Assembly (NCBI RefSeq): GCF_007859765.1
Contig: NZ_SIHJ01000004.1
Location: 344,490 to 408,489 of the forward strand
Reading direction: 5' to 3'
Source of the DNA: Posidoniimonas corsicana
GTDB lineage: Bacteria; Planctomycetota; Planctomycetia; Pirellulales; Lacipirellulaceae
Length of the DNA stretch: 64,000 nucleotides
Position 1 is the first letter of the stretch. Each line of letters opens with the position of its first letter. The notes under the pieces were generated by a model. It did no database searches and had not been told where the DNA came from. It worked only from the letters and a program-made list of their open reading frames with translations. This document shows, one piece after another, positions 25,203 through 34,714 of the stretch. Made by a program: the position numbers and the translations under genes.

Positions 25203-25952
25203 TCAGGGTTGGCGTCGTGAGCCCCGCCCACTGCCGTATTCTGGCCGGGCCACAACGCCGGGGAACTTGCCCTCCTCGTTCTCGGCCGGCGTGTGCCCGA
25301 GCACCAGGTCACACTCGGCTGACAACTCGCCGAGCTTCGAGCCCTCGATCGGCCGGAAGTCGACGACTACGCGGTCGCGTTGCGCCTCGGTTAGTCCGCG
25401 GAGGATGCCGTCCCGCTGGTTCTGCGCCTCGCCCTTGACGAAGAATTGCGAGGTCAGCACGCGGCGGCCATTCTGGCTGACCGCTACGTGGATGTGCGGC
25501 GTGCGTCCGGGGTAGGGGACCGGCTTGATGGTGCGGAAGTAGTACCGCCCCTTGGCGTCGGTCAGGAACCGGCCGTAGCCCTGGAAGCTCTTGTCGCGAT
25601 TGCCCGCGCCGTCGGAACCGGAGTGCAGGTAGACGCCGTGGTTATCGACCTGCCAGATCTCGATCACCGCATTGCGGAGCGGCTCGCCCGCGGCGCTCAG
25701 CGCCCGGCCGGACAGGTGGGTGATCTGACCGACCGCGTGGTCGATCGCGTCGTTTACGATCAACAGGTCGTTGTCGGTGTCTAGCGGCAGGCGGTCCGGG
25801 TAGAACGGGCCCTCGGTCATCCGTGGCGTCGCGACAAGGTCGGCCAGCGCCTCGCTAGATAGCGCCGACAGGCCCGCCGAAGCGGCCGCCAGCCGGGCCG
25901 TGTTCTGAAGAAACGTTCGCCGTGAGGGCCCAAGGCAGCTTCGGTCCATCAT
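25203..25952 (-). CDS. Tat-exported intradiol ring-cleavage dioxygenase family protein, 249 aa
   Basis: It resembles the protocatechuate/catechol dioxygenase family. The N-terminal SRRTFLQN is a twin-arginine signal motif followed by an Ala/Ser-rich hydrophobic stretch. The mature domain has GPFYPD, VIEIWQVDNHGVY, FQGYGRFLTDAKGRYYFRTIKP and TPHIHVAV, which supply the Tyr, Tyr, His, His iron ligands. Exported members are common in planctomycetes; their aromatic substrate is not established here. Two ATG codons are adjacent (25950-25952 and 25947-25949). Confidence 0.82.
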   Translation of the reverse strand: MMDRSCLGPSRRTFLQNTARLAAASAGLSALSSEALADLVATPRMTEGPFYPDRLPLDTDNDLLIVNDAIDHAVGQITHLSGRALSAAGEPLRNAVIEIWQVDNHGVYLHSGSDGAGNRDKSFQGYGRFLTDAKGRYYFRTIKPVPYPGRTPHIHVAVSQNGRRVLTSQFFVKGEAQNQRDGILRGLTEAQRDRVVVDFRPIEGSKLGELSAECDLVLGHTPAENEEGKFPGVVARPEYGSGRGSRRQP

Positions 25953-26083
25953 CGAATCCTGTTCGTGAGGGTAGTGGGGGCGACGCGTGCGGTGACTAAA
26001 CCCCGCCCGACACGGCAGGCGCCGCGGCCGCGGGGCTGGGCGGTACGGGTTCCAGTTGCGAAACGCATCGCAGCCCCTGGATT

Positions 26084-27925
26084 CTACCGCGATACACCAT
26101 CGCCGGTCGAACGCGTCGCGATGTCGAGCGCCGGCAGCTGGTAGCAGGCGGCCTCCACCCCGTTGCGCACGTACAGCCGTCCGTGGGCGAGCACCGGATG
26201 GTTCCAGGTCTTGCCCTCGAGGACCTTCATGCGGCTCAGCTCCTGGGGCCCGTCGGGTCTCGGCGCAAGCAGCACCAACTCGCCCGTGTGTTCGGTCATC
26301 ACCAGCAGCGCGCCGGACCGCTCCGCGAGCACGACCTGGCCGCATCCAAACTGTGTTTGCCGGCGGGTCCGCTTCGGCCAAGCAAGCTTGCCGGTGCGGA
26401 CGTCCAGGCAGGTGAAGAACTTGTCGTCGAAGCCGTAGACATAACCGTCGTGATGCACGCAGTCATTGAAGTACGGGCGCAGGTTGCGGCTCTGCCACAG
26501 GGTGTCGGTCTTCCATTCGCCGGTATCCTGGCTGACCTGGATGCCGTGGGCGCCGAACCCGTAGCCCGAAGCCAGCACGACCGTTTCGTCGTCGACGATG
26601 ATCGGCTGGGCGATGCGCGGGAACTCGCCGGTAGGCCACTCGTAGAACCACAGCCGCTCGCCCGTGGCGGGGGCGAGCGACTCGAGGCCGGCGTTCGACG
26701 CGCACAGCACCTGGTCGACGCCGCCCAGACTTGCCAATACCGGCGTGCAGTACGCGTGATTGCCGACGCCCGCCGTCCAGGCTGGCTCGCCGGTGTCGCT
26801 GTGGTAGGCGATGACGGCCTGGCTGGCGGCGTCTGACGACTCGCCGGTTGGGTCGGGGTTGCCGACGTAGACGATCGCCAACGCGGCCCCGTCGTGTGGG
26901 ACCAGCAGCAGGCTGCTTGCGAAGCCCCATTCGGGCGGTGTGTCGCGGGGAAGGTCCGTGGTCAGCTGTCGGCGCCAGCCCACGGCGCCGGTCGCGGCGT
27001 CCAGACGCATCACCGCGCCCGCCGCGCCGCACGAGAAGATGGCGCCTTCGTAGAAGCTGGGGGTCGCTAGCGGGCCGACGCCCGACTCCACCTTGTAGAA
27101 ACGCGCGTCTGTCGTGGCGGCCCACGCCTCGTCGCCCGTGTTGCCGTTGTAGCAGACGGTCGCCTCCTGCTCGCCGCGTTGCTCTTGGGTGTAGAGCCGG
27201 TCTCCGATCACGGCGAATGACGACCAGCCGGGTCCGACCCGCCGCCGCCACAGCTGCTTGGGGGCGTGCAGGTTCCAGTCGGTGGGGAAGGGGGGGCCGT
27301 GGTACACGGCGTCCTGCTGCGGGCCGCGGAAGCACGGCCAGTCGCCCTCGGCGAGCGTGACCGTTCCTTGCGACTCCTCCAGGCTGACGCCGCTAACGCC
27401 TTCTTGCTGGCCTCGCTGCGCCAGGAAAACCTCTTCGGCGGTGGGCAGGCCCCGCCAGGACAGTTGGAGGGCCATCCTCCCGTCGCTGCCGTCGACGCGG
27501 ACGCCGGACCAAACCACCACCGCCATCAGCATCCACGCGGCCACGACCCACCTCGCCATACCCCAAGGGAGCGACTTGGACAGCAGCATCCCGAACGTGA
27601 CTGCGGTGAACACCCCCGGCAACAGCAGCACCAGCATCGGCATGAACTGGCCGGCCGTGTGGTGGAACGTGAACTGCACTCCCGCCACCAGCGCCCCGAT
27701 CATCAGGAGCACGCCGCTGACGCGGTCCGCCACCGTGACCCGGCTGAACGCGAGCCACCATCCGGCGTACGCGAGCATTGCGCCGCCCAGACCAACCATC
27801 AAAAACCACACGGTGGTCATGCTGAACTGCGTCAACCGCGTCGGCAAGATGGCGCTGGCCCACATCACTAGCACCAGCAACACCGGCACGCGCAGACGCA
27901 GGGGGTTCTCGTTCGCTGACGACAT
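26084..27925 (-). CDS. Membrane-anchored PQQ-like beta-propeller protein, 613 aa
   Basis: The first 160 residues contain about four transmembrane helices. Then follows DWPCFRGPQQDAV, the planctomycete propeller entry motif, and a series of PQQ-like blades, each with patterns such as RLYTQEQ, LDAATGAVGW and YHSDTGEPAW. No catalytic or PQQ-specific residues are evident, so it may be a scaffold like BamB or a quinoprotein. The ATG at 27923-27925 is favoured because the extension upstream is not protein-like. It stands alone between the dioxygenase and the nitroreductase. Confidence 0.8.
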   Translation of the reverse strand: MSSANENPLRLRVPVLLVLVMWASAILPTRLTQFSMTTVWFLMVGLGGAMLAYAGWWLAFSRVTVADRVSGVLLMIGALVAGVQFTFHHTAGQFMPMLVLLLPGVFTAVTFGMLLSKSLPWGMARWVVAAWMLMAVVVWSGVRVDGSDGRMALQLSWRGLPTAEEVFLAQRGQQEGVSGVSLEESQGTVTLAEGDWPCFRGPQQDAVYHGPPFPTDWNLHAPKQLWRRRVGPGWSSFAVIGDRLYTQEQRGEQEATVCYNGNTGDEAWAATTDARFYKVESGVGPLATPSFYEGAIFSCGAAGAVMRLDAATGAVGWRRQLTTDLPRDTPPEWGFASSLLLVPHDGAALAIVYVGNPDPTGESSDAASQAVIAYHSDTGEPAWTAGVGNHAYCTPVLASLGGVDQVLCASNAGLESLAPATGERLWFYEWPTGEFPRIAQPIIVDDETVVLASGYGFGAHGIQVSQDTGEWKTDTLWQSRNLRPYFNDCVHHDGYVYGFDDKFFTCLDVRTGKLAWPKRTRRQTQFGCGQVVLAERSGALLVMTEHTGELVLLAPRPDGPQELSRMKVLEGKTWNHPVLAHGRLYVRNGVEAACYQLPALDIATRSTGDGVSR

Positions 27926-28138
27926 ACGCGACGCGTCCTTGAGTCGTGGGGGAATCGGGCGGGTGGGGGCCGTGGCGTCCAACGCCGACGAGGCAGTTCA
28001 TTGTACGGCCAGACGCCAGGTTCCGCACTATCCGGCGCCGCCTCCCCTGGTGGAGGCGGTTTCCAGCGGGGGGGACGCGTCTATAATCTGCGGCGCCACC
28101 CCAACCCCCGCCGTTTCTCCCAGCAAGGAACACCCCCA

Positions 28139-28747
28139 ATGGACACCCTGTCCGCGATCGAACAACGCCGCTCGGTCAAGCACTACGACGCCGGTTTCGA
28201 GATGCCCGCAGCGGACGTGCAGCGTCTGCTGGACCTGGCGCTGCTGTCACCCACCTCGTTCAATATCCAGAACTGGCGGTTTGTTGTGGTGCGGGACCCC
28301 GAGCTGAAAAAGAAGGTTCGCGCCGCCGCCTGGGACCAGGCCCAGGTCGAAGAGGCGCAGCTGACCCTTCTGCTTTGTGGTGACCTCCGCAGTTGGGACG
28401 AAGACCCGGGGCGGTACTGGCGGAATGCGCCGGAGTCGGCTCAGCAGCAGATCGTGCCGATGATCCGCGAGTTCTACCAGTCGCGCGGCGAGCAGACGCA
28501 GCGTGACGAGGTCATGCGCAGCTGTGGCATCGCGGCCCAGACGCTGATGCTGGCGGCCAAGAGCATGGGGTACGACAGCTGCCCTATGATCGGGTTCGAC
28601 CCGGAGAAGGTGGCCGAGCTGATCAACCTGCCCGAGGGTCACGTGATCGGCATGATGCTGGTGATCGGCAAGGCGGCGCAGCCCGCCCGGCCCCGCGGCG
28701 GGCAGCTTCCGAAGGAAGAGGTCGTGGTAACCGACCGGTTCGCCTGA
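28139..28747 (+). CDS. Nitroreductase-family FMN oxidoreductase, 202 aa
   Basis: A NAD(P)H:FMN-dependent nitroreductase-like protein. The N-terminus has the family pattern IEQRRSVKHYD (phosphate-binding Arg-Arg-Ser), and the PTSFNIQNWRFVVVRD segment binds FMN. The C-terminal GYDSCPMIGFDPEKV and MMLVIGKA complete the fold. An AGGA lies about 9 bases before the ATG. The physiological substrate is unknown. It converges on the DUF1559 gene with a 4-base gap. Confidence 0.88.
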   Translation: MDTLSAIEQRRSVKHYDAGFEMPAADVQRLLDLALLSPTSFNIQNWRFVVVRDPELKKKVRAAAWDQAQVEEAQLTLLLCGDLRSWDEDPGRYWRNAPESAQQQIVPMIREFYQSRGEQTQRDEVMRSCGIAAQTLMLAAKSMGYDSCPMIGFDPEKVAELINLPEGHVIGMMLVIGKAAQPARPRGGQLPKEEVVVTDRFA

Positions 28748-28751
28748 GCGA

Positions 28752-29777
28752 CTACTCGACCTCGCCGCCCTGGATGGTCGCCATCGCCTGCCATACCGCC
28801 AAGTCGATAGCGTCGTTCACGTAGCGGACGCTGCCGTCGGCCATGGCGGCGTTGACGCCGCTGGGGTGCAGGCTGCGCGCGGCCCGCCAGCCGTAGGGCG
28901 TGTAACGCTGCGAGTGCGACCCCCCCAGCAGCACCGACACGCAGTCGTGCGTTGGCGAGTTGGGCGTGTCGTGGTGGTTGTACAGGCCGCAGCGGAACTC
29001 GCCGTTCGCCCAAGAGAAGCCGCGCGGGTCGCTGAAGTTCCACTGCCCGCTGGCGGCGCACATCGATTCGGTCAGCGGCGCGCGGAACACGAACTTGTAG
29101 TCGGTCCGCGGGTCTCGGGAAGTCGAGTCGGGGACCCCCAGCACGCTCTCGGCGAACAGCACGGTCTTGCTGAGGCCGTCGGTAATCTCGGCGGGGCGGG
29201 TGCTCGAGTTGACCGCGAAGGGGCCGTCGGTCACGCGGGGCGAGCCGCTTGCGCCGCCCGTGCCGGTGTTGGCCGCGTAATTAGTGGGCCCGAAGTCGGG
29301 GTGCAGCCGCAGCCGGCTGTCGGACGGGCAGAGGAACTCGGGCACTACCTGCCGCACGGCGGCCACGTTCTCGTCCGTTACCTCGCCGCCCAGGTTCTTG
29401 TACAGCGGGCGCGTGAGGTCGAGCGACCGATAGAGCGAGTCGCCCTCCATGTGCGGCAGCAGCTGCGCCAGCGCCGACCAGCGGAAGAACGTCCACTCGC
29501 GGATCGCCAGGTCTTCGGGCGGGGGCTTGGCGACCGAGCCCGCCGGCAGGCCGCCATTGGCTTGCAGGTGGTTCTGGGCGGCCAGGCAGGTCTGACGGAG
29601 GTTGTTGGCGCACGAGCCACGGCGGGCCGCTTCGCGGGCAATCTGTACCGCCGGCAGCAGCAACGCGATTAGCACGCCTACAATCGCGATCACCACCAGC
29701 AGCTCGACCAGCGTGAAGCCAGACCGGTCGCCGGTGTGGCAGCGCAGCTTCGTCGATCGGGCGGCGGTGGTCGGCAT
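28752..29777 (-). CDS. DUF1559 pilin-like (type II pseudopilin) protein, 341 aa
   Basis: The N-terminus has a short basic leader and then the prepilin-peptidase motif [18 protein letters not shown] (near residues 19-37), as in pseudopilins. The remainder is the planctomycete-specific DUF1559 domain: [15 protein letters not shown], a CPSDSR cysteine segment, and the [20 protein letters not shown]-terminal motif. Such proteins are exported through a type II secretion/pilin path. Its ATG lies 2 bases after the upstream gene's stop, so the two are probably one transcript. Confidence 0.9.
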   Translation of the reverse strand: MPTTAARSTKLRCHTGDRSGFTLVELLVVIAIVGVLIALLLPAVQIAREAARRGSCANNLRQTCLAAQNHLQANGGLPAGSVAKPPPEDLAIREWTFFRWSALAQLLPHMEGDSLYRSLDLTRPLYKNLGGEVTDENVAAVRQVVPEFLCPSDSRLRLHPDFGPTNYAANTGTGGASGSPRVTDGPFAVNSSTRPAEITDGLSKTVLFAESVLGVPDSTSRDPRTDYKFVFRAPLTESMCAASGQWNFSDPRGFSWANGEFRCGLYNHHDTPNSPTHDCVSVLLGGSHSQRYTPYGWRAARSLHPSGVNAAMADGSVRYVNDAIDLAVWQAMATIQGGEVE

Positions 29778-29779
29778 GG

Positions 29780-31045
29780 CTACCGGCGGCGGGGGAGGGC
29801 GGCGCCGGCCACGGCGGCGGCCAGCAGGACGAACGCGGCGGGCTCGGGCGCTGCACTCAAGGCGACGCCCGCCGCGGCGTTGTCCCGCCACAGGGTGTAG
29901 TCGGCCGCGTCGATGAGGCCGTCGCCGTTGCCGTCGGCGTTGCTGAACGGAGTGACCCGGCGGCCGTAGGCGGCGCGCCAGGCGGCGTAGTCGGCCTCGT
30001 CCACGAGGCCGTCACGGTTGTAGTCGCCTGCGACGTCCACCAGTCCGGGGACCAGCGTCATCGCGCCAAGCGGCGACTGGCCGATCGCCATTCGCTCGAC
30101 CAGATCTCCGGCGGCGTCGTAGCGGAGCAGCTCACCGTAGTTCTGATCGGCGCCTTGGAACACGCTGGAGATGCCGAGCGTGACGGCCAACACATCGCCT
30201 TCCGGGGTGCGCACCAGGTCGGACCCAAAGTTCACCGGACCGAACGAGCCGGTGGGGAGGTTGTTCAGGTCGACGCTGTCGGGGAACGGGATCGCGGCAA
30301 AGTCGCCCGCGTAGGTCCCGTCGGCCGTAAAGCTCACAATACGGTTGCTAAAGAGGTCGGCGATCATGAAGCTGTCGTCATCGTTGACCAGCATGCCGTT
30401 GGGACCGAACAGCGTGCTCGCCGACTCATCGACAAGCTTTGTCGGGGGCGTACCCGCGCCGACGTACACCGCGTTCTGATCGGGGACCTGATCCTGTTCG
30501 GGGAAGAAGCTGGTGGACAGCAGCGTGCCGTCGGCTCGGAAGCCGAGGCCGCCGACGCCGATCAGCCCATCGACCGGGGTGTCGACCAGCGAGCCATCGG
30601 CCGGGTTGTAGCGGTGCACGCGCGTGCCGGCGTTGTCGCCAACGTAGAGCATCCCATCGGGGCCGATCTTGATCGTTCCCGGTGACGCGGCGATCGGTTC
30701 GCCCCCTTCTTCGGCCGGCGGGTTGTCCGGCAGCTGGGCGAAGTAGCCCCCGTTGATCGGCGCTCCGGTCGCCAGGTCGAACTGCAGGATTGACCCCGTG
30801 AAGCCGCTGGTGATGTACACCACCCCGGCGTCGCTCACCGCGACGCCCGACAGCAGGCCGCCCAGCATCGTGGCGTCGATCTCCCAGCCGGGCGTCACCT
30901 CACCGGTCAGCTCGTCCATGCGGACGACCCGGCCCTCGAAGGTGCGGGTGACGAGCACGTCGGCTGTCGCGCGGGTCGACACCAGAGGAAAAGCCAGCAG
31001 GGCAATGCAGCAGCAGCGTACAGCGGTTCGCACAATCAGCCTCAC
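29780..31045 (-). CDS. Secreted beta-propeller (NHL-like) protein with dockerin-like repeats and PEP-CTERM tail, 421 aa
   Basis: After a signal peptide comes a propeller of NHL/SMP-30 type (repeats such as [34 protein letters not shown]). Near the C-terminus two dockerin-like Asp-rich repeats follow ([16 protein letters not shown] and [16 protein letters not shown]), then [10 protein letters not shown] and a final RRR, a PEP-CTERM sorting signal. The family is exported and processed by an exosortase-like enzyme, which is not in the window. The GTG at 31045 gives a proper signal peptide; a GTG at 31108 is possible. Neither has a strong ribosome binding site. Confidence 0.75.
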   Translation of the reverse strand: MRLIVRTAVRCCCIALLAFPLVSTRATADVLVTRTFEGRVVRMDELTGEVTPGWEIDATMLGGLLSGVAVSDAGVVYITSGFTGSILQFDLATGAPINGGYFAQLPDNPPAEEGGEPIAASPGTIKIGPDGMLYVGDNAGTRVHRYNPADGSLVDTPVDGLIGVGGLGFRADGTLLSTSFFPEQDQVPDQNAVYVGAGTPPTKLVDESASTLFGPNGMLVNDDDSFMIADLFSNRIVSFTADGTYAGDFAAIPFPDSVDLNNLPTGSFGPVNFGSDLVRTPEGDVLAVTLGISSVFQGADQNYGELLRYDAAGDLVERMAIGQSPLGAMTLVPGLVDVAGDYNRDGLVDEADYAAWRAAYGRRVTPFSNADGNGDGLIDAADYTLWRDNAAAGVALSAAPEPAAFVLLAAAVAGAALPRRR

Positions 31046-31172
31046 GGGAAATCTAGGGTGCAGACTCTTCAGGCGGGGACGGCGCGCAGCCACCCCGGGG
31101 TTAAACACGCTGGCGGTTGCGGGGCGCCGGTAATTCTACACGGGAGCGGGCAAGGGCGCCCGCCGAGGGGGC

Positions 31173-32342
31173 TTAGCAGGTGGGCTCGTAGCCGAACCGC
31201 TGGAAGTACCACGACCAGCGGCGATCGATCTCGTCCTGGGCGTGTTCGGGGGTCTTTAGCCGGTTGGGCTGGTAGTCCTTCAGCGACGAAACGTACTCTT
31301 CCAGGGCGGGCCGCATCGCTTCGTAGCCCTCCAGGTTAAGCGATTCGTAGATCGACTGCACCACCCCCAGCGGGTCGGCGGCCAGCTCTTCGTAGCGCAC
31401 CTCACAGTACTGGTCGGCCGGCAGCGCGTCGGCCTGCTCGTCGTAGTGGTCGTACAGGGCCTCGTAGGTGCGGTGCACCAGTTCGTCGAACTCGGGGCCG
31501 TACTCCTTGCGGACCTGAAAGCCCTGGGCGTCGTACAACGCTCGCCAGGTGCGCTGCATCGATGGGAAGAGCGCGTAGGGGTGCCGGCTGATGTGCACAA
31601 ACTTCGCGCCTGGGAACATGGTCGAGAGGAACTCGATGCGTCCGGTGTGCGTGGGCGACTTCAGCAGCAGCCGCTTGCCGTGCTTGAGGGTCAGCGCGCG
31701 GTAGAAGAAGGTGATCGCCTCGATGAACTTCCGCCGGTCCTCGTGCGAAACGTCACGCATGGTGAGCGTGTCGAGGTGTTCGACCGGGTCGTTTGGAAAC
31801 CCCATGCGGAAGTAAGTGGACGGGGCGCCCATCACCGCCAGACCGAACTCGTCCTCCTGCGGCCGGGCCATGCCGGTCGCCATGTTGTCCATCGGCCGCT
31901 TGGAGGGCAGCAGCACGCCCAGCAGCCGTCCGAGCACCGCCTCGCTGATCAGGAAGTGCCACGGGGCGAAGCACTGGTAGGTGGACGCGGAACCGAACTG
32001 AGTGTCGCGGAACAACAGCTCGTGCAGGTGCGTGGTGCCGCTCCGCCAGTGGCCGATGATGAACACGGGCGGCTGGTCGATGGTGGTCTCGCGGATCCGT
32101 CGCTTGTAGATCAGCTGCTGCAGCCCATACATCGCCGAGTTCCACGGCGTCATCTGTCCGATGGCCAGCGCCATGCCGATCCGCTGCGCGTCAACGCGGA
32201 AGCCGTGCGATTTGAGCATCGACCAGAAGTCGCTCACCCGCATCCCGCTCCAGATGCGCAGCGCCCACCAGGGGTAGCTGTTCAGCTTCTCGCTGGTCAG
32301 CTTTTCTTCGGCGGGCTTGGTGCTTGGCTGGGGGTCGGGCAT
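31173..32342 (-). CDS. Sulfotransferase family protein, 389 aa
   Basis: A PAPS-dependent sulfotransferase. The 5'-phosphosulfate loop GHWRSGTTHLHEL sits at about residues 98-110, and the 3'-phosphate-binding segment HISRHPYALFPSMQRTW is in the middle. A C-terminal YEELAADPLGVVQSIYESLNL segment is typical of the class. The ATG at 32340-32342 is preferred over a GTG at 32360. The acceptor is unknown; a carbohydrate or lipid is likely given how common sulfated polymers are in marine planctomycete habitats. Confidence 0.83.
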   Translation of the reverse strand: MPDPQPSTKPAEEKLTSEKLNSYPWWALRIWSGMRVSDFWSMLKSHGFRVDAQRIGMALAIGQMTPWNSAMYGLQQLIYKRRIRETTIDQPPVFIIGHWRSGTTHLHELLFRDTQFGSASTYQCFAPWHFLISEAVLGRLLGVLLPSKRPMDNMATGMARPQEDEFGLAVMGAPSTYFRMGFPNDPVEHLDTLTMRDVSHEDRRKFIEAITFFYRALTLKHGKRLLLKSPTHTGRIEFLSTMFPGAKFVHISRHPYALFPSMQRTWRALYDAQGFQVRKEYGPEFDELVHRTYEALYDHYDEQADALPADQYCEVRYEELAADPLGVVQSIYESLNLEGYEAMRPALEEYVSSLKDYQPNRLKTPEHAQDEIDRRWSWYFQRFGYEPTC

Positions 32343-32386
32343 GAGTCGATGGGGTCTCACTCGGCCTGCCGGTAGCGTCGGCGTGG

Positions 32387-33769
32387 CTAGGGCCCCTCAT
32401 TCTGACGGTCGGCTGCGTCGGTTGATAGCCCGTCCAATTCACCGAGCCTTGAGAGCTGATCGGCCGGAACCGCGGCCCGCTCCCGCACGGCGCGCTCGAA
32501 CGCCGCGTCGCTGCGGTTGACGCGCCACACCACCACCCACACAGCCGCAACCGCCGCCGCGAACGACAAGCCGACAATCACGCCCCACGCAGCCCCCGCG
32601 TCGGCGGGCGCCGACAGCACGATCGGCGCCCGGCCGATCAGCAGCGGCGCCAGCTGCGGTTTGTCCCCGCCGTCGGGGCTCTGTCGCCGGGTGTGGTAGC
32701 CCCACCGCTTGAGCGAGAACCCGGCCGCCCGCACGGGCACCTCGATCTTGTCGCCCAGCGGAAAGCCCGGCGGCAACTCCAGCGCGCAGAACACAACCGG
32801 CAGGTTGCGTGAGTCGTCTGTAAAAAGCTCGATCTCGTAGTAGCGGTCCACGCCATGCTCGGCGGAAACGCTCCGTGCGCCGGCGCCGGCGGCCGTTTCG
32901 ATCGCCACCGCCCGCCGCGCGACGCCTTCCAGCAGGTACAGCTCGCCACGCTGGTTGAGGGCGTCGTTGAACAAGGGGGCGATCGGGTAGCGGCCTTCTT
33001 CGGCAATAGTCATGACCTCGCGGGCCAGGGCCCGCTCGCGCGGCGGGGCCGCGGGGTCGTCGGTCCACTGCGCGGCGAAGGTCGGCAGGTTACCGCGGGC
33101 GAAGCGCACCAGCTGATGGGGGCCGATCTGGCGCATAGCGGCCAGTGTTGCGTAGAACGGCGCCGACTCAACCGCCTGCAGCCGCCCGCCGTCGACGAAC
33201 CGATCAAGCGAGCCGACGTCGACCCCGAGCGACGCGAGCACCGACTCGCCGAAATTGACGTGCGGGTATCTGGCGACTTCGGGCAGCCAGCGCCAGGCGA
33301 TCGCCACGACGGCGCCGTCACGGATCCGCAGCCCGACAACCTCCGCCTGCTGTGGTAGAACGCCGGGCGCCAGCCAGGCGTCGGGCACGTCGTTGGCGAG
33401 CAGCGTTAGCGGTCGATCGCCTTCGTTGGCGGTGACGCGGAGGTAGGGAGTGGCCGTGGCGCCATCGCCCGACTGCAGCTGCTCGGTGCTGATCACCTGG
33501 ACCTGCATTTCGACCGGGTCGAGCGGTTGCTTGCCCGCCGCAGCAGTGTCTGCTCGGATCTGTGGCGCGAAGCGCTGGAGCCGATCGGCCAGCAGCAGCA
33601 GGTCGCGTGTATCGGTCGCGGTCAGGGGCTGGTCGGACGCTAGCCCCGCACGCCGTTCACTGGTCCAGCCCACCGCGTCCAGCACCGCGGACATCGGATC
33701 GTCAGTCGCCCGCGCAGCAGACGCCGGCCAGGCGGCGAGGATCAGCAGGGTGAGCAGCGGTCGGGGCAC
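32387..33769 (-). CDS. Secreted/membrane protein with OB-like domains and C-terminal TM helix, 460 aa
   Basis: A signal peptide (about 22 residues) is followed by a large extracytoplasmic part, a transmembrane helix (near residues 393-415) and a polar C-terminal tail. A block near residues 270-365, from RGELYLLEGVARR through VDRYYEIEL to GFSLKRWGYHTR, resembles a block in the next gene. I do not recognise the family, but such proteins are conserved in planctomycetes. The start is a GTG. The pair lies 26 bases apart and is co-directional. Confidence 0.6.
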   Translation of the reverse strand: MPRPLLTLLILAAWPASAARATDDPMSAVLDAVGWTSERRAGLASDQPLTATDTRDLLLLADRLQRFAPQIRADTAAAGKQPLDPVEMQVQVISTEQLQSGDGATATPYLRVTANEGDRPLTLLANDVPDAWLAPGVLPQQAEVVGLRIRDGAVVAIAWRWLPEVARYPHVNFGESVLASLGVDVGSLDRFVDGGRLQAVESAPFYATLAAMRQIGPHQLVRFARGNLPTFAAQWTDDPAAPPRERALAREVMTIAEEGRYPIAPLFNDALNQRGELYLLEGVARRAVAIETAAGAGARSVSAEHGVDRYYEIELFTDDSRNLPVVFCALELPPGFPLGDKIEVPVRAAGFSLKRWGYHTRRQSPDGGDKPQLAPLLIGRAPIVLSAPADAGAAWGVIVGLSFAAAVAAVWVVVWRVNRSDAAFERAVRERAAVPADQLSRLGELDGLSTDAADRQNEGP

Positions 33770-33795
33770 GCCTTTATTCTACCGCAGTCGGCGGG

Positions 33796-34656
33796 CTACG
33801 CGGCCGGTTTCTTCGCCTGACGCAGCACCACCATGACGATCAGGGCCGCAATACCGGCGGCGATGGCCGCCATCGACATTAGGTCCCGCTGACCGATCGG
33901 CGCCGGCGGTCGGGACTCTACCGCGACCGGTTTGGGCGCCGGCTGCACGGTCTGGGCCAGCACGATCGGCATGGTCCCCGCTCCGGCCTGAGACTGGTAC
34001 GAGAGATTCTTGAAGAACACGCCTACAACCGACCCTGGTCGACGGACATCGGCGCCAAGCTCAATCCCGTCGGGCGGCGTCAGCGTATAGGCGGCGATCG
34101 GCCACACCTCGTCACCTTCGGGGCGGAAGATCACGCGGTACAAGCGGTCGATGCCGAGCTCGTTCTCCGCGGGCGTTTGTGGCTCGACCCGCTGGATCGT
34201 GCCCCGCACTCGGACCGTGCGGCCGCGGTACGCCTGTGGCTGCTTGGCGAGCTGCGTGTAGGTAACCGTGGTGGCCGGGCCGTCGGCGAGCGGCGCTTCG
34301 TGGGCCTTCAGTTGCCCGAGCACGGCGAACCAGGCGTCGGTTTCCGCGTCGCGGAACACGGCGTTGTCGAGGATGCTGTCGAGCTGCACCACGTTGAGCC
34401 ACTGCCGCGACTCTTCCGGTGGGATGTCGGACTCGGCCGCCCGTTCCTTGGCCTGCGTGGCGGCCGGGAGAGCGGCGTGCGGCGGTGGGCCCCCAAACAG
34501 ATGGGCCAGGATCGCCCGGGACCGCTCGGACCGCACCTGCCACGCCATCAACCCGACCAGGGCCAGCGCGGTGACCATGGTCAGCAGCCGCACCTGCTCG
34601 CGGCGGGCGAGGTAGTTGCGGGGACGCGGCTGTTGGGAGGAGTCGAATCGGAGCAT
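33796..34656 (-). CDS. Two-helix membrane protein with OB-like domain, 286 aa
   Basis: A transmembrane helix at about residues 23-41, an extracytoplasmic part and a second helix near residues 258-278. The block from YRGRTVRVRGTIQR through IDRLYRVIF to GVFFKNLSYQSQ (about residues 155-225) aligns by eye with the OB-like block of the downstream gene, which suggests a shared domain. The function is unknown; the two proteins may work together in the membrane. The ATG at 34654-34656 has an AGG about 8 bases before it. Confidence 0.6.
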   Translation of the reverse strand: MLRFDSSQQPRPRNYLARREQVRLLTMVTALALVGLMAWQVRSERSRAILAHLFGGPPPHAALPAATQAKERAAESDIPPEESRQWLNVVQLDSILDNAVFRDAETDAWFAVLGQLKAHEAPLADGPATTVTYTQLAKQPQAYRGRTVRVRGTIQRVEPQTPAENELGIDRLYRVIFRPEGDEVWPIAAYTLTPPDGIELGADVRRPGSVVGVFFKNLSYQSQAGAGTMPIVLAQTVQPAPKPVAVESRPPAPIGQRDLMSMAAIAAGIAALIVMVVLRQAKKPAA

Positions 34657-34714
34657 TTCGCCTGCAGGGTACTGAATCGCGTCCCGGCGGCGAAGCCCAG
34701 CTGTCCGCGCCGGG

